A stretch of 64,000 nt of DNA. It comes from Rubrivivax sp. (GTDB taxonomy: Bacteria; Pseudomonadota; Gammaproteobacteria; Burkholderiales; Burkholderiaceae_C). Location: assembly GCA_004210455.1 (NCBI GenBank), contig SEFA01000003.1, positions 1 through 64,000 of the forward strand, in the 5' to 3' direction. Positions 24,689-34,773 of the stretch are shown here, piece after piece (within the stretch, counting starts at the first letter, position 1; each line of letters begins with the position of its first letter). A model generated the notes under the pieces. It did no database searches and had not been told where the DNA came from. It saw only the letters and a program-made list of their open reading frames with translations. A program made the translations under genes and the position numbers.

Positions 24689-24949
24689 ATGACTGATCTG
24701 CTCTTGATCCTGTTGTCGTTTGTCACCGACACGATCGGGTACTTCACTGCCTGGTTGCTACTGCCCGTGTTGACGCTCGGACGCCTGCGAGTCGAACCCC
24801 TCATGGGCGGAAGCTTCCCCGAGCGCGGCGGAGGCAGGATCAAGAAACAGCCGGAAGGTCACTGGATCGCCGAGGCGGGACTGGCGTCCGCGCTGGGTCT
24901 GCTGCTGTGGGCCATCATCGGCGTCGTCATCGTGCTGGCGATGTCCTGA
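24689..24949 (+). CDS. Small two-helix membrane protein
   Basis: 86 residues with hydrophobic helices at about 3-28 and 63-85, separated by a basic loop (RGGGRIKKQPEGH). No family recognised. The next gene starts one base after its stop, so it is probably cotranscribed with the YdjM-type hydrolase. Confidence 0.6.
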   Translation: MTDLLLILLSFVTDTIGYFTAWLLLPVLTLGRLRVEPLMGGSFPERGGGRIKKQPEGHWIAEAGLASALGLLLWAIIGVVIVLAMS

Positions 24950-24950
24950 C

Positions 24951-25493
24951 ATGCCCACCATCCTTACCCACGCCGTCATCCCTGTCGCCGCCCGCCTGGG
25001 TCTCGGCAAACCGCTCGTTTCCAACCGGTTGCTGATGGCCGGCATCATCGCCACGGTGATTCCGGACCTCGATGTCATCGCCTTCCGTATCGGCATTCCG
25101 TATGCGGATGCCTTCGGGCATCGAGGCGCTTCGCATTCGCTGGTCTTCGCGCTGCTGATGGGGCTGATCGCGCTCCTGTCCGCGAAGACGCTGCAGGCGT
25201 CGCGATGCTGGGCCTTCGCCTTCGTCGCCCTGTCCGGGCTCTCCCACGGCCTGCTGGACATGCTGACCGACGGCGGTCATGGCGTCGCGCTGTGGTGGCC
25301 GTTCTCGGAGGAACGCGTCTTCTTCGCCGCGCAGGTGATCGAGGTATCGCCGCTCAGCCTGCGACGCGTGCTCAGCGGACGCGGGTGGGAGGTGCTGCAA
25401 TCGGAACTGCTGTGGGTGTGGCTGCCAGCACTGGTCGCGGCGATCGGCATTGCGCTCGCTCTGGCCGCGCGGCGCCGCACGGCTCGACACTGA
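24951..25493 (+). CDS. YdjM/DUF457-type membrane-bound metal-dependent hydrolase
   Basis: 180 residues, four to five helices. The family's His/Asp motifs are visible: LTHAVIPVAARLGLG at the start, VIPDLDVIAFRIG, GHRGASHSLVFALLMG and GLSHGLLDMLTDGGHGVALW with WPFSEERVFF. These resemble E. coli YdjM, an inner-membrane protein induced by the SOS response. The ATG follows the previous stop by one base. Hydrolase chemistry is inferred from the family only. Confidence 0.82.
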   Translation: MPTILTHAVIPVAARLGLGKPLVSNRLLMAGIIATVIPDLDVIAFRIGIPYADAFGHRGASHSLVFALLMGLIALLSAKTLQASRCWAFAFVALSGLSHGLLDMLTDGGHGVALWWPFSEERVFFAAQVIEVSPLSLRRVLSGRGWEVLQSELLWVWLPALVAAIGIALALAARRRTARH

Positions 25494-25501
25494 GGAATGT
25501 C

Positions 25502-25825
25502 ATGGGACTGGACGCGCAACTCATCGCCATCGGACCGTTTTCGAAGGACATTGCTTCGGCGCTGGAATATGGTCCGACCGCCCACGCCGATGTGACGGCC
25601 GGAGCCACCGTCGTCACCAACGTCCTCGTCGCGTGCACCAGCAGCGCCAGCCATCTACTCGCCAAAGCCTTCGAGGTCGGCGCCATGGAACTTGGCAAAC
25701 ACCACCTGCGCCCAGAGACAGCGGATCTGGCACTGCTCCGGCAGGAGTTCGGGGACGACGACGTCGACAACTTCCAGCGACTCGCGGCGCATGGCTTCCA
25801 GTTCTTTTACCTGCCGAATGCCTGA
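25502..25825 (+). CDS. Hypothetical soluble protein, 107 residues
   Basis: Begins MGLDAQLIAIGPFSKDIASA with a GAGGAA ribosome-binding site 5 bases upstream and ends GFQFFYLPNA. No signal peptide, membrane segment or known motif. Composition looks like a genuine small globular protein and it is 8 bases after the YdjM-type gene. Similar small stand-alone proteins occur in polymorphic-toxin immunity families, but nothing here proves that. Confidence 0.6.
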   Translation: MGLDAQLIAIGPFSKDIASALEYGPTAHADVTAGATVVTNVLVACTSSASHLLAKAFEVGAMELGKHHLRPETADLALLRQEFGDDDVDNFQRLAAHGFQFFYLPNA

Positions 25826-26170
25826 TCGGCGCTGACAGCCGGTCTCTGAGAGCGCTCGGCACGTCGACGGACGATGAAGGGCGGCAAACCACGATGGAGG
25901 CGGAGGTCGATCAGGCGGTCCGCGCGTCGCTCGACGATCTGCGGGCCGAGGTCGATGGGGACCTCGCCGCAGCGGCAGACCAAGACACTCCCAAGTAGCG
26001 AAGCAGCGCGCAGGATCGACACGCCACCGTCCTCGCCGCGACCGCATCAAGATGACATGAACGATGGGGCGATTGACATCGCGCCCATCGCTGCTGGCCG
26101 GGCGAACCCCGATGCGATCGGCACCAGACCGCTTGTAGTCTCCGCGCGTCTTGAAGAGGAGGAAGTGCAC
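25826..26170. other. Intergenic region without a supported gene
   Basis: 345 bases between the hypothetical protein and the lipoprotein gene. Short open frames exist on both strands (for example minus 25807-26022), but none has a convincing start site or recognisable product. AGGAGG at about 26157-26163 is the ribosome-binding site of the following lipoprotein. Confidence 0.5.
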
Positions 26171-26719
26171 ATGCAAGTTGCACATGGAAACGACGCGCGC
26201 GCATCTGCGAGCGCATGGCGTCGGCTGACGCTCGCGACGGCGCTGGTCGCCAGCCTGACGCTGCTCGGCGGATGCGTCGGCATCGCGGTGAGCAGCGCGG
26301 ACTACGTGGACATCCGCACCGACCTGAAGACCCGGGAAGACGTTCAAGCCCGACTCGGCAAGCCCGTGGAGATCAGGCAGGAAGGTGATCTCGAGGTCTG
26401 GACCTATCTCCTCAGGGGCCAGGGCCTGGCCGGACCCGCCAGCGAAGGCACCATGAACGGTGTGTTCCTCATCGTGCCCCTGGTCAAGATGACCGACTTC
26501 AAGGACAACGTCCGCGTGTCCTTGAAGGACGGCCAGGTCGTCCGCGTGCAGGAGCGCGACGACAAGGAGCACGGCCTCGTCTGCGGTCTCGACGGTCATA
26601 ACCTCGCGCCCATGTGCATGGGCGGCCATGGGTCCACACGTACCGCAACTCCGCCGCGGGGTCGCCCGGCGGATGCCCTGCCCGGCCCCACGGCTCCCGC
26701 TTCGGGACCGGCAACGTGA
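26171..26719 (+). CDS. SmpA/BamE-like outer-membrane lipoprotein
   Basis: 182 residues. A signal peptide ends in the lipobox LLGGC (Cys about 36), and the mature part has a BamE/OmlA-like fold pattern: DYVDIRTDLKTREDVQARLG, KPVEIRQEGDLEVWTYLL and VSLKDGQVVRVQE. A Pro/Thr/Arg-rich tail follows. The usual role of such proteins is in envelope assembly, but this is not the housekeeping bamE. The last codons overlap the next gene by GTGA, so both are coupled. The AGGAGG site upstream decides the start. Confidence 0.75.
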   Translation: MQVAHGNDARASASAWRRLTLATALVASLTLLGGCVGIAVSSADYVDIRTDLKTREDVQARLGKPVEIRQEGDLEVWTYLLRGQGLAGPASEGTMNGVFLIVPLVKMTDFKDNVRVSLKDGQVVRVQERDDKEHGLVCGLDGHNLAPMCMGGHGSTRTATPPRGRPADALPGPTAPASGPAT

Positions 26720-27474
26720 ACGCGCTCCGAAAACGTGCTTCGAGGCTCGCCGCGCGCCGCGCCTTGTCGATCAGCCTGCTGGCCGGGTTCGCCGCGCCCC
26801 TGTCGCACGCCGCGGCGCTGTCTACGGATGTTGGGTTGAAGTGTGAGCGGGCGGCTCGCCCGCTGACGGTGCTCGATGCGGATGGCAAGGTCGTCGCCGG
26901 CGATGTCACGGTCAACGCGCGTTTCGCGCAAGGTCAGGTCGAGCAGGTCGAATTCGTGTCGGGTCGGGCCGAGTTGCTCCCGGCGGCGCAGGAGACGCTG
27001 CGGCAGTACCGCTGCGACAAGGCGGCCCCGCCGCGTGGGCTGACGATGACGCTCAGCGTGGTCGATCCCAAGGTCCCAATGACCTTCTCGCATCCGAAAG
27101 GCGATCCGCGCAACGTGATCGAGGCCCACAACCGCTCGATTCGCTCGAACTTTCCGACGCGCATCGACGCTTTGTTCAACCTGGCCGAGACGGATCCCGC
27201 ACGATTGAAGAACGTCGCGATCGTCCGGGAAGGCCAATTGGAGATCAGCCCGGAAGAAGGCGCCCACCTCAGGGGGCGCTTCCATGTCCTGGCGGTCTTC
27301 CTTGTCGACACCGACGGCAAGACGTCGGACATCGTGTTCCATTCCGATGCGCCGCAGGCGGTGTTCGACATCGTCGGTCGCGCGTTGAGGCGATCAAGTT
27401 TCCGGCCTGCCACCTATGACGGCGTCCCCTACCCGTCCGTCGCCGAACGGGAGTACCGGTTCGAGATCGAGTGA
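26716..27474 (+). CDS. Exported protein with a TonB-C-like domain, paralogue 1
   Basis: 252 residues from a GTG overlapping the previous stop. Signal peptide ends around PLSHAAA (about 33), followed by AALSTDVGLKCERAARPL. The C-terminal part (ALRRSSFRPATYDGVPYPS, then REYRFEIE) is the F.PA..DG motif of the TonB C-terminal domain. An internal segment with FPTRIDALFNLAETDPARL recurs in the paralogue at 27947. There is no ExbB/ExbD gene, so it probably is not a true TonB energy transducer. Function unknown. Confidence 0.7.
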   Translation: MNALRKRASRLAARRALSISLLAGFAAPLSHAAALSTDVGLKCERAARPLTVLDADGKVVAGDVTVNARFAQGQVEQVEFVSGRAELLPAAQETLRQYRCDKAAPPRGLTMTLSVVDPKVPMTFSHPKGDPRNVIEAHNRSIRSNFPTRIDALFNLAETDPARLKNVAIVREGQLEISPEEGAHLRGRFHVLAVFLVDTDGKTSDIVFHSDAPQAVFDIVGRALRRSSFRPATYDGVPYPSVAEREYRFEIE

Positions 27475-27557
27475 CTCGACGGGGTGATGCCCTGCGTGAC
27501 GGGGCTGCCTGGCGCACGACTGTCGTGCCACAAGGCGGACTGCCAGAATCACCCTCC

Positions 27558-27956
27558 ATGAGCTTCACTGTCTATCTGCAGCGATTCCACGAGGGTGCGG
27601 ACGTGCCCGTTCCGTTTGCATCCCTCATCGCTTTCCTGTCGCAGTACGGCACTCCCGGAAACGATGCACTCGCGGGGGAGTTCGTCTTTCCAGACGAACT
27701 TGCGGACGATGCAAGCGTCATCGGGAACGATGAACAAGGCGCTTCCTGCATTGCCTTTCACCGGCCGGTGATCGACGATCGATTCAAGCGCCTTGTCCTC
27801 TCAGCAATGACGCAGTTCGGGCTGTCCGCCTACGACGACGGCTGCGAGTGGCTGTTCATGCCGCCCGGGGAAAGCGGCCATGCGCCGGCAGCCATGCTGG
27901 AAGAGCTTGCGAACGGCACGCGTGAAGTCCATGGCCTCGACGACCTGTGGCCCTGA
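27558..27956 (+). CDS. Hypothetical soluble protein inserted between two paralogues
   Basis: 132 residues, starting MSFTVYLQRFHEGADVPVPF, acidic, without signal peptide. WLFMPPGESGHAP is the most distinctive stretch; I know no family. Its end overlaps the GTG start of the next gene by 10 bases, suggesting coupling. It is less GC-rich than its neighbours, so it may have been acquired separately. Confidence 0.6.
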   Translation: MSFTVYLQRFHEGADVPVPFASLIAFLSQYGTPGNDALAGEFVFPDELADDASVIGNDEQGASCIAFHRPVIDDRFKRLVLSAMTQFGLSAYDDGCEWLFMPPGESGHAPAAMLEELANGTREVHGLDDLWP

Positions 27957-29239
27957 AGCTCCGGCTGACGACACGATGGTGCCAAGTCCTGGACTCCGCA
28001 CCTCGCCCGTTCCTCGCCCTGCTGGGGCTGGGCGTCCTGACCCTCGCGCCGATGGCGCAAGCGACCGGGCTGTCGACCGAAACGGGGCTGTCCTGCGAGA
28101 CCACCCCCAAGCCCGCGCCCCCGCTTGACGCGCAGGGCCAGGGCGTGTTCGGCGAAGTCACCGTCCAGGCGCGCTTCGCCGGCGGACGCGTGACCCAGGT
28201 CGACCTCGTCCAGGGGCGGCCGGAGCACCTGGCCGCCGTGCGCGAGGCCATGCAGGGCTATCGCTGCGACCCGACGGCGTCCCGCACGCTGACGATGACC
28301 TTCGAGTTCCGCGACCCGGCCGTCACGCCGACGCCGAAGTACCCGGCGGGTGACCGCCGCAATTCGCTGGTCGGGCACGACACGATGATCCGGGCGGACT
28401 ATCCGACACGCGTGGACGCGCTTTTCAACGTGGACGAGGTCGATCCAGCGCTGCTGGTCGGGCCGAAACCGATCTACCTGGCGCGGCCCGACCTGACGCC
28501 GGACGCGGCGCAATTGACCGGCCACTGGAAGCTCAGCCTGTCGATGCTGATCGACACGGACGGCAAGGTGCGGCACTTCGACGTGCCCGGGAATCCGCCC
28601 CAGGCGTTCCGCGACATGCTCGCCGACGCGGCCGCCCGCATGTCGTTCAACCCCGCGACCTACGACGGCCGGCCGTATCCCGTCCTCGCCGAACAGAACT
28701 TCGATTTCGTGCTGGAGGCCAGGCAGGCGTCGCCCGTGCGTTTTGATCCGCCGGTGATCCAGCCGGAGCCGGCGGCGGCCACCGAGGGTCGCACCGGATG
28801 GCGCGTCGGCCCGATGTGGATCGCCCTGCCGCCGACCTGGGCCAGCGACGCCGGCCTCGGCCTGGCCCGGATGACGAGCACGAGCGGCGGCACGATCACC
28901 TTCGTTGGCCTGCGGGCGACGCCGCAAGCGATGGAGAAGGACTTCTCACTGATGAACGATCCGGTGCTGGGCGCCTACCGCTTCACGCCCGACCGGAGCT
29001 GGCTGCGCTGCGACGCGTCGGCGCGGCCGTTCATCGGCGGCATGCGCGTGCGCGGTTTCAACAAGGCCGCCTATGCGTCCTGCAACGGTCAGCTGCCGAA
29101 CGGCCAAGCGGGCAAGTACCTGGACATCGGCGTCTATTCGACGCACCGGTCGATGACGCTGCGCGCCTACGGCACCGAGGAGGAGATGCAGGACCTGCGC
29201 GCCGCGATCTCGTTGGCGGATTGGGACGACAAGCGGTGA
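27947..29239 (+). CDS. Exported protein with a TonB-C-like domain and C-terminal extension, paralogue 2
   Basis: 430 residues from a GTG. Residues 40-260 parallel the gene at 26716: TGLSTETGLSCE, VTVQARFAGGRVTQVDLVQG, YPTRVDALFNVDEVDPALL and MSFNPATYDGRPYPVLAEQ, again the TonB-C-like F.PA..DG motif. Beyond it comes an extra domain of about 155 residues (GWRVGPMWIALPPTWASDAG to SLADWDDKR). A short hydrophobic signal (LALLGLGVLTLAPMAQA) lies at about 25-41. Probably arose by tandem duplication of one gene, with a domain gained or lost. Confidence 0.7.
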   Translation: MALKLRLTTRWCQVLDSAPRPFLALLGLGVLTLAPMAQATGLSTETGLSCETTPKPAPPLDAQGQGVFGEVTVQARFAGGRVTQVDLVQGRPEHLAAVREAMQGYRCDPTASRTLTMTFEFRDPAVTPTPKYPAGDRRNSLVGHDTMIRADYPTRVDALFNVDEVDPALLVGPKPIYLARPDLTPDAAQLTGHWKLSLSMLIDTDGKVRHFDVPGNPPQAFRDMLADAAARMSFNPATYDGRPYPVLAEQNFDFVLEARQASPVRFDPPVIQPEPAAATEGRTGWRVGPMWIALPPTWASDAGLGLARMTSTSGGTITFVGLRATPQAMEKDFSLMNDPVLGAYRFTPDRSWLRCDASARPFIGGMRVRGFNKAAYASCNGQLPNGQAGKYLDIGVYSTHRSMTLRAYGTEEEMQDLRAAISLADWDDKR

Positions 29240-29305
29240 TCGCCACAGGGCGACGCTCCCGTTCCTCGGGAGTCGCCTGGGCCAGCCCGCGTGCCGGCAT
29301 GGCGC

Positions 29306-30427
<1,122 letters not shown>

Positions 30428-30563
30428 GTGGCTTGTCTTCTGATGTCGCCCGTTGAAGGGCCAAGGGGGCGAAGTTTAGCGAACTGCGCCCAAAAGCCCC
30501 GGATCGATGCATGCTGCACCGCAGCGCGGCGCGGACTTCCGGCAGCACGCGTAGAATGGGTCA

Positions 30564-30595
30564 CCGGGCCCAAATTTTGGGACTCGGTTTTTTTT
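30564..30595 (+). promoter_or_regulatory. Terminator-like hairpin in the guaC leader
   Basis: CCGGGCCC (30564-30571) pairs with GGGACTCGG (30579-30587) with one mismatch around AAATTTT and is followed by eight T (30588-30595), about 78 bases before the guaC start. A TAGAAT -10-like element lies immediately upstream (30552-30557). No plus-strand gene precedes it for more than a kilobase, so it is either an attenuator or a 5'-end structure of the guaC mRNA. Confidence 0.4.
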
Positions 30596-30672
30596 GGCCG
30601 GGTCCCAAGTCAAGCGCTCGCAGCCCAGGGCGTGCACTGCATCAACGCAGCCCGACTTTGCGACTTTGGACC

Positions 30673-31650
30673 ATGGAAATCTTTGACTACGACAACATCC
30701 TGCTGCTGCCGCGCAAGTGCCGCGTGAACAGCCGCAGCGAGTGCGACACCTCCGTCGAATTCGGACCCCGCCGCTTCAAGCTGCCGGCGGTGCCCGCGAA
30801 CATGAAGACGGTCGTCGACGAGAACATCACCGAATGGCTGGCCGCCAACGGCTACTTCTACGTGATGCACCGCTTCGATCTGGACGCCGTCGCCTTCGCC
30901 CGCACCATGCGCGACAAGGGCCTGCTGGTCTCCATCAGCGCCGGCGTCAAGGAAGCGGACTACGCCCTCATCGACCGCCTCGCCGCCGAAGGCCTGGGCG
31001 CGGACTACATCACCATCGACATCGCCCACGGCCACGCCGATGCCGTGCAGCGCATGATCGCGCACATCAAGCACAAGCTGCCCGACACCTTCGTCATCGC
31101 CGGCAACGTCGGCACGCCCGAAGGCGTCATCGATCTCGAGAACTGGGGCGCCGACGCCACCAAGGTCGGCATCGGGCCGGGCAAGGTCTGCATCACGCGG
31201 CTCAAGACCGGTTTCGGCACCGGCGGCTGGCAGCTGTCGGCCTTGAAGTGGTGTGCCCGTGTCGCGACCAAGCCCATCATTGCCGACGGCGGCATCCGCC
31301 ATCACGGCGACATTGCCAAGAGCGTGCGTTTCGGTGCGGCGATGGTGATGATCGGCTCGCTCTTCGCGGGTCATGAGGAGTCGCCGGGCCACACTGTCGA
31401 GGTCGACGGCAAGCGCTACAAGGAGTACTACGGCTCCGCGTCCGACTTCAACAAGGGCGAGTACAAGCACGTCGAAGGCAAGCGCATCCTCGAGCCGGTC
31501 AAGGGTCACCTGGCCGACACGCTGCGCGAGATGGAGGAGGACCTGCAGAGCTCCATCTCCTATGCCGGCGGGCGCGCCCTCGGCGATCTTCGCAAGGTGA
31601 ACTACGTGGTCCTCGGCGGCGAGAACGCTGGCGAGCACCTGTTCATGTAA
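30673..31650 (+). CDS. guaC: GMP reductase
   Basis: 325 residues. It converts GMP to IMP with NADPH, balancing purine pools. The fold is the IMPDH/GMPR barrel; Cys173 in [13 protein letters not shown] is the catalytic thiol, with [22 protein letters not shown] (phosphate site) and a terminal [11 protein letters not shown]. Size and sequence fit the bacterial GuaC2 type rather than a CBS-containing IMPDH. The ATG at 30673 opens the conserved [16 protein letters not shown] start. A leader hairpin upstream may regulate it. Confidence 0.93.
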   Translation: MEIFDYDNILLLPRKCRVNSRSECDTSVEFGPRRFKLPAVPANMKTVVDENITEWLAANGYFYVMHRFDLDAVAFARTMRDKGLLVSISAGVKEADYALIDRLAAEGLGADYITIDIAHGHADAVQRMIAHIKHKLPDTFVIAGNVGTPEGVIDLENWGADATKVGIGPGKVCITRLKTGFGTGGWQLSALKWCARVATKPIIADGGIRHHGDIAKSVRFGAAMVMIGSLFAGHEESPGHTVEVDGKRYKEYYGSASDFNKGEYKHVEGKRILEPVKGHLADTLREMEEDLQSSISYAGGRALGDLRKVNYVVLGGENAGEHLFM

Positions 31651-31680
31651 GGCTCAGGCCCGCGCACATCGAGCCTCACT

Positions 31681-31767
31681 GGGGCCGGAATGATGCTTGG
31701 GGTTCCCGGAGGGATGCCCCATGCATCGTGGAGAGCCCGCGCCAGGCGACGCGAAGTCGAGGGCCCT
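31681..31767. repeat. Dispersed intergenic repeat, copy B
   Basis: An 87-base stretch beginning GGGGCCGGAATGATGCTTGG and ending GCGAAGTCGAGGGCCCT resembles 15145-15230, with about three quarters of positions identical in my hand alignment. It lies between the guaC stop and the cobalamin riboswitch. No open frame is conserved, so it is more likely an RNA- or DNA-level element. Confidence 0.5.
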
Positions 31768-31784
31768 CCCGTTATGATCCCGCC

Positions 31785-32012
31785 CGTTGGTGCTCGCGCC
31801 CGGCTCCCTGCCGGCGCAGTTCAACGGGAATCAGGAGGGGCCGCACCCGTGCGGTCGCTGCCCCAACCTGAGCTGCCCCCGCAACGGTAAGCGGAAGGCG
31901 CGCCTCTTCTCCACGTTGAGGGCGCGCGGCTCGTGTCTGAACACCACTGGACGGTCGTCCGGGAAGGCAACACGGGTTCATTCTTCCGACAGCCCGGATA
32001 CCGGCCAACAGG
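31785..32012 (+). promoter_or_regulatory. Cobalamin riboswitch (AdoCbl-type aptamer)
   Basis: The aptamer core is recognisable: GTTGGTGCTCG at about 31786, AACGGGAATCAGGA at about 31824, CTGCCCCCGCAACGG at about 31874, the CCACTGG/GGGAAGG arms, and the B12 box AGCCCGGATACCGGCC (31991-32006). It precedes btuB by 105 bases. Binding of a cobalamin should switch off btuB expression, probably through the GC-rich hairpins around 32070-32095 that lie between the aptamer and the start codon. Confidence 0.92.
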
Positions 32013-32116
32013 CGGATCGTCGCCGTCCCTCCAGGGCATCCCTGAAGGATGGCGCGTCCATTCCGCATGCGGCCGCGGGGAAGCGGCCGTCTGCCGCTGC
32101 TTTCCGAAGTTCCGAC

Positions 32117-34018
32117 ATGCAAGCCTCCTCTCCCCGCGCCACGCTGCGCGCCGTCGCCCGTGCTTCCGCGACCGCGCTGGTCGCCCTGCCCGCCCTGTCC
32201 CTCGTCCCGTCGATCGCGTTCGCGCAGTCCTCGCTGGATCCCGTCATCGTCATCGGTACCCGCGAGCCGCAGGCGCTGAGCAAGAGCGTCGCCGACGTGG
32301 TCCTCATCGATGCGGGCACGATCCGAGACAGCGGCGCCGGCAGCGTCGAAGAGCTGCTGCGCCGCTACGCCGGCCTGCAGATCACGCGCAACGGCGGCCC
32401 CGGCCAGAGCGGCGGCTACCTGCTGCGCGGCGCCAACACCACCGGCACGGTGGTGATGATCGACGGCGTGCGTGTCGGCTCCTCGACGCTGGGCCAGGCG
32501 TCCCTCGAATCGATGAGCCTGTCCAACATCGATCGCATCGAGGTGCTGCGCGGGCCGGCCTCCGGCCTGTATGGCGCGGACGCGGTCGGCGGCGTCATCC
32601 AGATCACGACGAAGAAGGGTCAGGGCCCGCTGAACCTCACGGCCAATGCGGCGATCGGCGAATACGCCTCGCGTCTCGGCGACGTCGGCATCAGCGGCGC
32701 ACAGGGCGGCTTCGACTACGCGGCCAGCCTGAGCCGCGAGACCAGCGACGGCACCTCCTCGATCCGACCCAACGACGTCAACGGCTACTACAACCCCGAT
32801 CGCGACGGCTTCCGCCGCACGACGGGCTCGGCGCGACTGGGATTCACGCCGGCGGAAGGCCATCGCATCGGCGTCACCGCCACGCAGAGCAAGCTCAACG
32901 CGCAATACGACAGCGCCAACTTCGGCGGTCCGCCGGATTACCTCAGCGATCCGACGCCGGACTTCCGCAACCGCCTGACGACCCGCGTCGTCAGCGCCGA
33001 TTACCGCGGCACGCTCTCGCCGATCTGGACCACCACGGTGCAGGTCAGCCACGGCCTGGACGACTCGCACAGCGGTGCGCCCGATCCCGCGCGCTTCACG
33101 ACCAAACGCGATCAGGCGACGTGGCAGAACGCGTTGCGCCTTTCGCCCGACCAGCAGGTGGTGCTGGCCTACGAGCACCTCACCGAGCAGGCCGACGGCG
33201 TCACGACCAACACGCTGAAGCGCAAGAACGACGCCTACATCGCGGGTTACTCGGGCCAGTTCGGCCCGGCCTCGCTGGAAGCGAGCCTGCGTCACGACGA
33301 CAACAACGCCTACGGCAAGTCCACGACGGGCAGCATCGGCGCGAGCTACGCGCTGACCTCGATGCTGAAGGTCCGCGCGGTGGCGGGCAAGACCTTCCGA
33401 GCGCCGACTTTCAACGAGACCGACTATCCGTTCTACGGCACGGCGGTGAAGCCCGAGGACGGCCGCAGCGTGGAGCTGGGCGTGAACTGGCGTTCCGGCG
33501 CGAGCAGCGCCTCGGCGACGGTCTACCGCAACAAGGTCGACAACCTGATCGGCTACAACCCCGATCCGGACGGCACGCAATGCCCGCCGGGGTATTTCGG
33601 ATGCTCCTACAACGTCGCGAAAGCCAAGCTGCAAGGCGCGACGCTGAGCGGCGCGCACCGCTTCGGCAACCTGAGCCTGAGCGCGACGGTGGACTTCCTC
33701 GACGCCAGGGACGAGCAGACCGGCTCGCGCCTGCCGCGTCGGGCGGCGCATCAGGAAAGCATCTCGGTCGACTATGACACCGGCGTGTGGGGCCTCGGCG
33801 CGTCGCTGACGGAAGTCGGTGCGCGGCCAGATGTGGGTGCGCAGCTCGGCGCGTACACGGTGGTGGACGTGCGCGCGACCTGGCGCTTCCTGCCGCAATG
33901 GCGCCTGGAGGCCAAGGTCCTCAACGCCGCCGATCGCGATGTGCAGCCGGTCTATTCGTACCAGGGTCTGGGCCGTCAGGCGTGGGTCGGGGTGCGGTAC
34001 GACATGAAGGGCTTCTGA
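32117..34018 (+). CDS. btuB: TonB-dependent vitamin B12 receptor
   Basis: 633 residues, similar to E. coli BtuB (614). A signal peptide (cleavage after IAFAQ, about 36) is followed by a TonB-box/plug region (DPVIVIGTREPQALSKSVAD, VLRGPASGLYGADAVGGVIQ) and a barrel ending VGVRYDMKGF, with a terminal aromatic. It moves cobalamin across the outer membrane with TonB energy. The cobalamin riboswitch just upstream supports the substrate. No B12 transport or synthesis genes follow within the window. Confidence 0.92.
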   Translation: MQASSPRATLRAVARASATALVALPALSLVPSIAFAQSSLDPVIVIGTREPQALSKSVADVVLIDAGTIRDSGAGSVEELLRRYAGLQITRNGGPGQSGGYLLRGANTTGTVVMIDGVRVGSSTLGQASLESMSLSNIDRIEVLRGPASGLYGADAVGGVIQITTKKGQGPLNLTANAAIGEYASRLGDVGISGAQGGFDYAASLSRETSDGTSSIRPNDVNGYYNPDRDGFRRTTGSARLGFTPAEGHRIGVTATQSKLNAQYDSANFGGPPDYLSDPTPDFRNRLTTRVVSADYRGTLSPIWTTTVQVSHGLDDSHSGAPDPARFTTKRDQATWQNALRLSPDQQVVLAYEHLTEQADGVTTNTLKRKNDAYIAGYSGQFGPASLEASLRHDDNNAYGKSTTGSIGASYALTSMLKVRAVAGKTFRAPTFNETDYPFYGTAVKPEDGRSVELGVNWRSGASSASATVYRNKVDNLIGYNPDPDGTQCPPGYFGCSYNVAKAKLQGATLSGAHRFGNLSLSATVDFLDARDEQTGSRLPRRAAHQESISVDYDTGVWGLGASLTEVGARPDVGAQLGAYTVVDVRATWRFLPQWRLEAKVLNAADRDVQPVYSYQGLGRQAWVGVRYDMKGF

Positions 34019-34221
34019 GCGCTTCGACGCCGGTCAGCGCCGCATCGCGAGGCAGCCGCGCGGCCTTCGCTCGGCGTCGATTCCAGTGGTAGCGATGCCA
34101 CTGCGGCATCCATCACAGCGATTCCCCCCGACGCGGGGGAAGCTTTCGCGCGGAAGCCACACGCGCGCCCTTTAGCATTCCGCCCCTTCAGCAACAAACA
34201 CGACAAGTCGGGGATTGAGTG

Positions 34222-34758
34222 ATGGCGCGGAATTCGAAGTCCTGGGGTCGCGGCGTGATGGCCGTTCTGGCGGCGCTGGCTGTCGCCGCACTGCTCAACG
34301 GCTGCGGCGGAGGCGGTGACGACTGCGAGGTCACCGGCGAGCGTGCCGACGTGTACTTCACACCCAGCATCCCGGTCACCGACACGGTGGCGCAGGACGC
34401 GCTGACCTACTCGCTGAACCAGCGCAATACCTGGACACCGCAGCCCCGCGGCATGACGGCGGCCTGCCTGACCGGCGTCAAGGTCGAACTGCGTGACAAC
34501 GACGCGCCCTTGCCGGCCGGCTTCACGATCGACGCGGCGACCGGCGCGATCAACAGCGGCGTCATGACGCGTCATGTCGAAGGCCGTTGCGAGCGGAAGG
34601 TCGGCAACGCGACGGAATCCGGCCCCATGTCGACGGGTCGCGTCTGCCCGGAGGGCTACACGCTCAGGGACCAGCGTTACGTCGTGCTGGTCACATCCGA
34701 TCGATTCAACAACAACACGCGCGTCCCGACGGCGCTGGTCTTCCGCCCGGCGCAGTAA
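34222..34758 (+). CDS. Lipoprotein of unknown function
   Basis: 178 residues. A basic N-terminus and hydrophobic segment end in the lipobox LNGC (Cys about 30), followed by GGGGDDCE, a flexible linker. The mature part is Asp/Thr-rich with ADVYFTPSIPVTDTVAQDAL, a pattern like secreted Ig-like lipoproteins, and several Cys that may form disulfides. A GTG lies 3 bases before the chosen ATG. Monocistronic, 203 bases after btuB. Confidence 0.65.
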   Translation: MARNSKSWGRGVMAVLAALAVAALLNGCGGGGDDCEVTGERADVYFTPSIPVTDTVAQDALTYSLNQRNTWTPQPRGMTAACLTGVKVELRDNDAPLPAGFTIDAATGAINSGVMTRHVEGRCERKVGNATESGPMSTGRVCPEGYTLRDQRYVVLVTSDRFNNNTRVPTALVFRPAQ

Positions 34759-34773
34759 AGTGCCACGCGAGCG

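Noticed and set aside
25807-26022. Minus-strand frame with CRCGEVP resembling a metal ribbon
   Set aside because: Only one Cys pair, no recognisable continuation and no ribosome-binding site; probably a chance frame.
27514-27528. Palindrome GCACGAC-T-GTCGTGC before the hypothetical gene at 27558
   Set aside because: No T-run and only one copy; could be a chance palindrome or weak terminator, so not listed.
31772-33898. 708-codon minus-strand open frame opposite the riboswitch and btuB
   Set aside because: Repetitive Arg/Val/Ala composition, no domain; the plus strand has a clear riboswitch and BtuB.
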